From the NCBI RefSeq assembly GCF_910592395.1, contig NC_088314.1:2480001-2544000 (forward strand): a stretch of DNA of 64,000 nt, in the 5' to 3' direction. The translations under genes and the position numbers were made by a program. This DNA comes from Lineus longissimus. Its lineage: Eukaryota > Nemertea > Pilidiophora > Heteronemertea > Lineidae. Shown piece by piece: positions 58,501-64,000 of the stretch. The notes beneath the pieces were generated by a model, which had not been told where the DNA came from, did not search any database, and saw nothing but the letters and a program-made list of their open reading frames with translations. Positions within the stretch are counted from its first letter, which is position 1. Every line of letters begins with the position of its first letter.

Positions 58501-61500
58501 TTTGGCCAAGTCCTCACCCTGTGCTGAGGTACAGACCCACCTGAAACAGATGGAAGCAGATCAACACCCATTAACTAATGTCACATAACTATGAGATGAA
58601 CATTATCAAGTGGATTTGACCTTTGTCTGAGGATCTCATATTACGCTATCAGTTGTTAGAAGTCAGACTGAAGTTTAGTAAACACATTGAGTAGCAGAGT
58701 GATTGTTATCAAACCTATTCTACGCAACCTACCTGAAGGGCCCAAACCCCATGGAGAAGATATCACCCATGATGTGCTGGACGTATGATGGGTAACGGAA
58801 CTCTGTCCCGAGAGTATCATCTTCTTTCTTCACATCAGCACCTGGATGAAAAAAGACCATCAGTAATCGAAGGGATCAACTTCAGAAAGAGAATCGGCAT
58901 AAATGCAAACAAGTCAAGCTTCGATATAGTTTATTTACTTTACACACTCTCGCTGTCTCGGCAACGCCTATGGTGTGAGAAACAAACTAAGAGACTAAAC
59001 TAAGGAGACATAGTTTACAGGGAAAATGACATTCTAGGTCATGTGTGAACATGAGAGTTTTTGTTTCTAAAATGATATGAAATTGACACTAAGTGACTGT
59101 TTTCAGCATACGACTCAGAGTCAAGGGTAAGGACTAACCTGCTCTAGATGCCTCCAGTAGAAAGGCATTGCCATAGTCCCAGAATCTCAGGCCATTGTCT
59201 GACAGTTTGTTAATGGCTGCAATCTGGCGGCGAAGACTGGAAGAGGATGGGAAATAACCATGCAGGACAAAGTAAGGGTTGCAAGCAAGCGCCATCTTAC
59301 AAACTGAGAATTGTGTCCAAACACAAACAGTCTCAAACAATCTCAGATCCATTGATTCAGAGAGACAACATCAATAAGTGGAAAAAAGTTGCTTGTCATT
59401 GGAAAGAAAATAACTATGATGAACAGATCCTCACCTTTCCTGAACCAGGTTCTTGAATCTTGATGGGTCCTGATGCATCACCTCCCTCGCCTCATCATAG
59501 CCCAGTTGGACAGGGTAGTAACCACCAAGGTAAGGGTTGTGACAAGACGTTTGATCAGAACCCAACTCAACCAACAGCTCTCCTGTTGAATCAAGCTCAG
59601 ATGCAAATTTTTCCCTGGAAATAATTTATAAAGAGGACTATACACTTCACAAAACCGCTGACATAGACCACTTCTGTATTTGAGGTTGGCAATGTCAATA
59701 TGATGGCCAAGATTATCTGCCAAATCTCCAACAGACACACAGACCTGTTTCTTTTATATGAACAGAGACACAATGGCCTCACCCATCTACTGATTTTAAT
59801 TATACAGATTCTTACAAGCAAATGAGAGCAGTTCAACCTTACCAAAGATCCACAATATTTCCATGGTAGCCAATGCTGGTCACTCTCCCCTCTCTGCGAT
59901 ACTTCCTCAACGTAGCTATCAGAGCATCCAAGTCATCAGTGACCTCCTTCAGCCAGCCTTGCTTGTGACGTTTCTGTAAAGCTTCATGGCTCACCTAGAT
60001 GTAAAGAGAGAGAGGAGACTTTATAGTGTCCATCCAACATACTGCTTTTTAAAGTAAGATCAGAAGGAATTCGAGACAAAGGCACAATCAGGGTATTTCA
60101 ATTGTAAGTAAGAGTAACCCTTTAGACATTCTGATTTCCAGAGGCATTTGCTCTGTTGTCACAATACTCCACTAATAAGAGCCTAGTCTGAAGGCTCCAA
60201 GTTTTTGGTCTTTGCTATTCCTTACCTCAGCTATGACACCAATGCAACCTGCTATAACAGCAGCCTTAGCCTGAGCTCCACTCATACCACCGAGGCCCGA
60301 CGTTACAAACACCTTCCCACGTAGATCATCCAGGCCGAGGTATTTACGACCAGCATTCAACACAGTCAACTGAAAATGTGGAATGATTATTAGTAATCTA
60401 GTCAGCTGCATATCATAAGTTCCCCTTTAGACACTGTGGGCAGAAATAGCATGCCAAGATATGCTGAAAATCATCCAAGGAAAATCACACAGTTCAACAG
60501 GGAAATGCATAAAGGTAAGAACAGACTTAGAATAAGGAAACTCCAGACTTACTGTTGTGCCATGGACAATTCCCTGGGGACCAATGTAACAGTAACTCCC
60601 TGCCGTCATCTGGCCATACCTGGCAATGTGAAAAAGATATGACAAAATAAACAGGATAGAATTATGTTATATGATGGTTTTTTCCATTGCTGAGACAGTG
60701 ATTTCTTGTTATCTTACTTACAGTGGTTAGAGAAAGTGCTTTCCTGAATGGTATTGACAAGGAAATTTCAAATGTGAGTTACTTGCAGGTAGATTACATA
60801 ACACACCATGGGAGAACTAAACTGTCTTATTTACTTGATACAGGGTGTATCCAAAATGATGCATTGAGACACTTGCAATTAACTTGCCAAGTTTATAAGC
60901 CTATTAACCAACTGCACTTACATAGAAACACCAAGAGCAAACATCTTGTCATACTGTTCTCTGGAGGAGTAATTTGGGATGACCTGTAAAGGATAATAAA
61001 CATAAGTGAAAAAAGCCAAGACAAGCTTCAAAACTATTAATACTGATTTAAAAAATCCAAAGCTTTGTACAGATGCATCTATTTTTCTATTTCTGCGGGT
61101 AAATTGAACCTCTTGCAGGAGAAGGAACACGGAAATCACCAAAATTTTAATGTCTCGTCCCTGGACTGAATACCTACCATTCCATTAGTAATGATAAGTC
61201 TTGGCGCCATGCTGTGACTGGGGAACAGGCCTTGTGGATGTCCCGAATACATGACCAGGGTTTGCTCTTCAGTCATCTGTGACAGGTAGTGCATCACAAG
61301 CCAGAACTGAAGTGGAAAGACATACGAAATGATAAAACAAGACTGAAAAGACAATGTTATCAACTGAGATATGTATTGAATAACTCAATCCTAGCAGCCA
61401 AATAATGGGTTAATTGCTCAGAGCATCTTATGTGCAACAACAACAAAGTCTTATTATTTTAAGGTGACAAGGTTTTATCTACATGTAGCAATTATTGGTC

Positions 61501-62956
61501 TAGACAGAAGATCCATTTTCTTTTTTCACCAACCTGTGCCCAGTTTGATAACACCTGTCCATTTCCACCATAGGTGACCAACTCATGTGGAAACTGAGCC
61601 ACACATGGGTCCAGGTTGTTCATGATCATGTGCATGATAGCAGCAGCTTGACGTGTCTGGCATGGGTACTCATCAACAGGGTAAGCCCTGGAAGATAGAC
61701 AAATTTACATCATTGCTAGGAACAATCAATGGAAAGAACATCGCCAACATTGAGACAGGAAGTTGACTGGGGATCTTGATCAGAATGTGGGATCAGATTT
61801 CCACATTGACTTCTGCTCTTCAAGATCGGTAGTAGTTTTAAAATTACTTAAAAAAGATTGTAACTACATTACAGTCAAAGGGAAGGAGAGTTTCACCACT
61901 AAAACTGTTACCGGTACTTCAAGTTTCAATCAAAAGAAGTTTCGTTCCACCACCATGATCACAGGCCACCGTCAGGTAATTTTAGGCAGAAGTCCCTTGC
62001 TCCTAGCTGGCCATTTCTGGAGACACTAGCCTCCCTGAGGATGACTTATCAAACTTGCCTCATTTCTATGTCAGGTCTAAATCTGTACATGTAGATGTGG
62101 CCATACTGTCGCAGCTCTTGGGCAAACTCCGGAGCCAGGACCTGATGTAACTCAGGAGGGAAATATCGAAGAGCATTTTCCAGTGCAAGCTGCAAGATGA
62201 ATTCAATTGAAAACAATGACTCATGAGTGCATGAGACAAATTAGAAAGAAGGCTTGTGTTATACATGTGATGCTGTAGGCCCCCCCCCCCCCTCCCCGAC
62301 GACAACATAATACACCATACCACCCGGTACTATTATAATTATTGAGACAAAGCTGGCATACTTCCACTTCCAGACAGGATACAATACAACACAGTCAAAC
62401 ATAGGGATTGACACTGTCAATGACTATAGATCCATGTACTTGATTGGGAACAATGTTTACGAACACGCCACGACATGTCACGTTACAGTAATGTAAAAAT
62501 GTGACGCCGGCCTACAGTGTACCGTACATTATGTAAACGTTGTTTCCAATCAAGTGCAACTGTGCATGGATCTATTCTATAGTATCCAGGCCATGTGGGA
62601 CCTTAGATTGAATGTATAGTACCTCATGACCTGGAGACAAGCATTTCTTTATCAAGAAGGGTATGCATGCAGGCCTATACCTTAAGCTTTTAGTAACTTG
62701 GGGATTAGCCTATGACGAGGACTGCCCTATATATCATATAGGCCCCCTAATCACTCAGTATCAATGGCCTAGCTAGCCTAGGCCTAGGGCCTAGGCCTAT
62801 GTGATTTATTATTTTTCAAAGCAACTTTACCCTTTCTTCCTGGGGAGACAAATTTGGAGTGAGGACAGGTGCATGAGGAATCGAATTGTCCCTCTGCCTA
62901 CGCTCTGGCAGAGGATCAAGCGGCAGGCCTTGGCAGATTTCCTTCAAACTTGACAT
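49513..62956 (-). CDS. UROC1: Urocanate hydratase (urocanase), complete, 18 exons
   Basis: Second enzyme of histidine breakdown: urocanate plus water gives 4-imidazolone-5-propanoate, using tightly bound NAD+ as electrophile, in the cytosol. Exons: 62956-62831, 62189-62059, 61687-61534, 61306-61178, 60983-60922, 60619-60553, 60369-60226, 59994-59843, 59614-59435, 59236-59139, 58841-58733, 58540-58443, 58272-58202, 50883-50785, 50606-50507, 50224-50143, 49953-49854, 49653-49513. They total 2043 bases, 680 aa (human 676), with all phases joined. Marks: start [21 protein letters not shown]-binding [12 protein letters not shown] (about residue 247); [11 protein letters not shown]; the FGPFRWVC block (Cys about 454), equivalent to the urocanase signature Cys; [33 protein letters not shown]. 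The intron after exon 2 has a GC donor (GCAAGT). Intron 13 (50884-58201) hosts another gene on the plus strand. Confidence 0.97.
50884..52036. other. Part of urocanase intron 13 upstream of the nested gene
   Basis: This probably contains the nested gene's promoter and 5' UTR. I see no TATA box or coding segment that I can support. One short perfect hairpin (GGATGCTG with CAGCATCC) lies near 51826-51853. Confidence 0.4.
52037..57787 (+). CDS. Exostosin-family (GT47) glycosyltransferase with long repetitive C-terminal tail, nested in urocanase intron 13
   Basis: Six exons: 52037-52227, 52545-53187, 53378-53656, 53903-54046, 54231-54564, 54750-57787, 1542 aa, phases joined. Residues about 31-47 ([17 protein letters not shown]) form a type II signal anchor. 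Residues about 140-500 form an exostosin domain: [37 protein letters not shown], and the diagnostic [20 protein letters not shown] followed by [14 protein letters not shown]. Such enzymes work in the Golgi lumen on glycan chains; the substrate cannot be told. The last exon adds about 1012 residues with no cysteine and no membrane segment: a charged Asn-rich linker, a 12-residue tandem repeat, degenerate NNGYKP-type repeats and a Gln/Asn-rich end. By topology the tail is lumenal or secreted. The ATG at 52037 is the first in frame; a possible 5' UTR acceptor (CATCTTCAG) ends just before it. Confidence 0.9.
55859..56398 (+). repeat. 36-bp tandem repeat, 15 copies, coding for a 12-residue unit
   Basis: Fifteen head-to-tail copies in frame within exon 6 of the exostosin gene. 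The unit at protein level is [12 protein letters not shown], with variants Leu for Pro at position 4, Gly for Asp at 11 and Ile for Val at 10. Copies differ mostly by single bases, including at third positions, so the array expanded recently by slippage or unequal exchange. More diverged relatives (NNGYKP, NNGYRP) extend from about 55650 to 57090. An antisense open frame over this region is a by-product of the repeat. Confidence 0.95.
57813..57899 (+). terminator. Two poly(A) signals of the nested exostosin gene
   Basis: AATAAA occurs at 57813-57818 and again at 57894-57899, 26 and 107 bases after the stop codon. Both lie inside urocanase intron 13, so the nested transcript ends before the next urocanase exon at 58202. 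Confidence 0.7.
62423..62583. mobile_element. Imperfect-palindrome MITE in urocanase intron 1
   Basis: The left end ACTATAGATCCATG mirrors the right end CATGGATCTATTCTATAGT. Further in, CTTGATTGGGAACAATGTTTAC mirrors GTAAACGTTGTTTCCAATCAAG, and the centre folds on GTCACGTTACA/TGTAAAAATGTGAC. The whole 161 bases could form one long hairpin. No open frame. Confidence 0.65.
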
Positions 62957-63614
62957 GCTATATATGCTTCCTGGTCAAATGTTATTGTTATGCAGACAGC
63001 TCTTTAAACGGCGATTTGTTATATCCTCGATGTGCACATTCATGAGGGAGGTCGGAGTGTTTCTACCAAGTGACAAAAGGTGACGCCCCAAGCCTTCTGT
63101 TAGCCAGGATTCATACAGGTGATAACCAATGGTTTTGGGCTCTGGTGGCATGCTATAAATAGCATGCGGGGCCTGCACACCGCGTAAGTGCACAGAAGAT
63201 ACTGGTATTTTCCTCAAATAATTGTAAGAGCTGCCCCTTCACAAAAAACATCGGACATTTACATTTGAACAAGTAGCAATAGGGATAGGCCTAGGGTAGG
63301 CCCATCTGTATCCATGACCATGGTAATCACTCGAGATTGAAGAACTAGTTTTTTGGTCACCACTGGCTAATGAGACCTGAGTTTCCATTGGATCATTGAT
63401 CATTAGGGGTAGCTTAATGTTTACATAATATGCTGCAAAAATCACTCGCAAAAATGGGGAAAAATCATTTTTTCCCTCATTGCTATTTATCAGTATCGTT
63501 GATTCTAATCAAAAACCGATTTCCTATCAAATATATTATGTTGTTATTGCTCAATGAAATGAGTTAGAAGTTTTCTGTATCGCGTGATGGAGTAGCTCTG
63601 TCTAAAAATCCAGC
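62957..63614. promoter_or_regulatory. Head-to-head spacer between urocanase and HSD17B10-like gene
   Basis: A CCAAT at 63126-63130 and TATAAATA at 63154-63161 point to the plus strand and would start transcription near 63190. The TATA element is framed by GCATGC on both sides, forming a perfect inverted repeat around it. On the minus side, TATATA lies only about 8 bases before the urocanase ATG, too close to act as its TATA box. The rest shows nothing recognisable. Confidence 0.4.
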
Positions 63615-64000
63615 ATGGCTGCAAATTTTGCAAAAATTCAGGTAATCTTCTCCAAAATCCTTCTTTTTGGATCGAAAGAAAATATATTTTTGATTTAAGT
63701 TGTACACAATTATGCATGTTACGATACTTAAATTTATACCATGGCATGAAAGTAAATATACAAGCTTATTCAAGCAATTTATTTGAAGTTGTCCTTGTCT
63801 TCCACGTCCAATGACATATGTTCAATGTCGGACAATGACATGTTATATCATGTTGCCTGTGAAAACGGCTTTTCAAAATAGCGAAAATTTGTTTTCACAA
63901 ACTGTCTATTGATCATTATGGTTGATTATTTCAGGGTCTGGTTAGCCTTGTAACAGGTGGTGCATCAGGTCTTGGCCGGGCAACGGTAGAGCGCTTTGTC
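63615..64000 (+). CDS. HSD17B10: HSD17B10-type 3-hydroxyacyl-CoA dehydrogenase, first two exons (3'-partial)
   Basis: A short-chain dehydrogenase of mitochondria, by family: 3-hydroxy-2-methylbutyryl-CoA dehydrogenase and a subunit of mitochondrial RNase P. Exon 1 (63615-63641) codes MAANFAKIQ, and the donor is GTAATC. Exon 2 starts at 63935 in phase 0 with GLVSLVTGGASGLGRATVER, containing the NAD-binding TGxxxGxG motif with the family-typical TGGASGLG, and runs off the window. Only 31 residues are visible, so a related SDR is possible, but the order of a short exon 1 then GLV-x-x-VTGGASGLG-x-AT fits this enzyme best. Confidence 0.75.

Overview
The window is nuclear DNA from an invertebrate animal. 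Genes are split into many small exons with GT-AG introns, spacers are AT-leaning and full of short inverted-repeat elements and tRNA-derived SINEs, and the protein families are animal ones: adhesion GPCR, ionotropic glutamate receptor, SmF, MED20, animal-type urocanase and HSD17B10. The exact clade cannot be fixed from the sequence. A marine lophotrochozoan or invertebrate deuterostome would fit. Gene models below were built by reading splice sites and checking that intron phases and reading frames join. All seven join without a frame error.

Layout. 1-6027: no gene recognised; one SINE and a decayed LINE-like piece. 6028-26793 (+): at least 15 exons of a large adhesion GPCR with two cadherin repeats, a fibronectin III domain, six EGF domains, a hormone-receptor domain, GAIN/GPS and seven membrane helices. 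Its 5' end lies upstream of the exons seen. 26794-32839: 3' UTR and a repeat-rich spacer with a TA-flanked MITE, a foldback element, SINEs and one orphan exon-like block. 32840-40078 (-): a complete 12-exon ionotropic glutamate receptor, 837 aa, with unusual ligand-site and gate residues. 40079-46006: spacer dominated by an array of about 2.5 kb of degenerate units in alternating orientation. 46007-47174 (-) SmF and 47316-48677 (+) MED20 share a 141-bp divergent promoter with a perfect NRF1-type site. 49513-62956 (-): complete 18-exon urocanate hydratase, 680 aa. Its 7.3-kb intron 13 holds, on the opposite strand, a complete 6-exon exostosin-family (GT47) gene (52037-57787). That gene predicts a 1542-aa protein whose last ~1012 residues are a cysteine-free, Asn/Pro/Tyr-rich tail with 15 tandem copies of a 12-residue unit. 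63615 to the end (+): first two exons of an HSD17B10-type dehydrogenase.

The genes are not one pathway. They group by layout: two surface signalling receptors (adhesion GPCR, iGluR) tail to tail; an RNA-processing/transcription pair sharing a promoter; a histidine-breakdown enzyme hosting a Golgi-type glycosyltransferase gene; and a mitochondrial dehydrogenase head to head with urocanase. The most novel items are the exostosin-plus-repeat-tail protein nested in urocanase, the cadherin-FN3-EGF-HormR-GAIN-7TM receptor with half of its GPS cysteines missing, the iGluR with a rebuilt ligand site, and the alternating-orientation repeat array.
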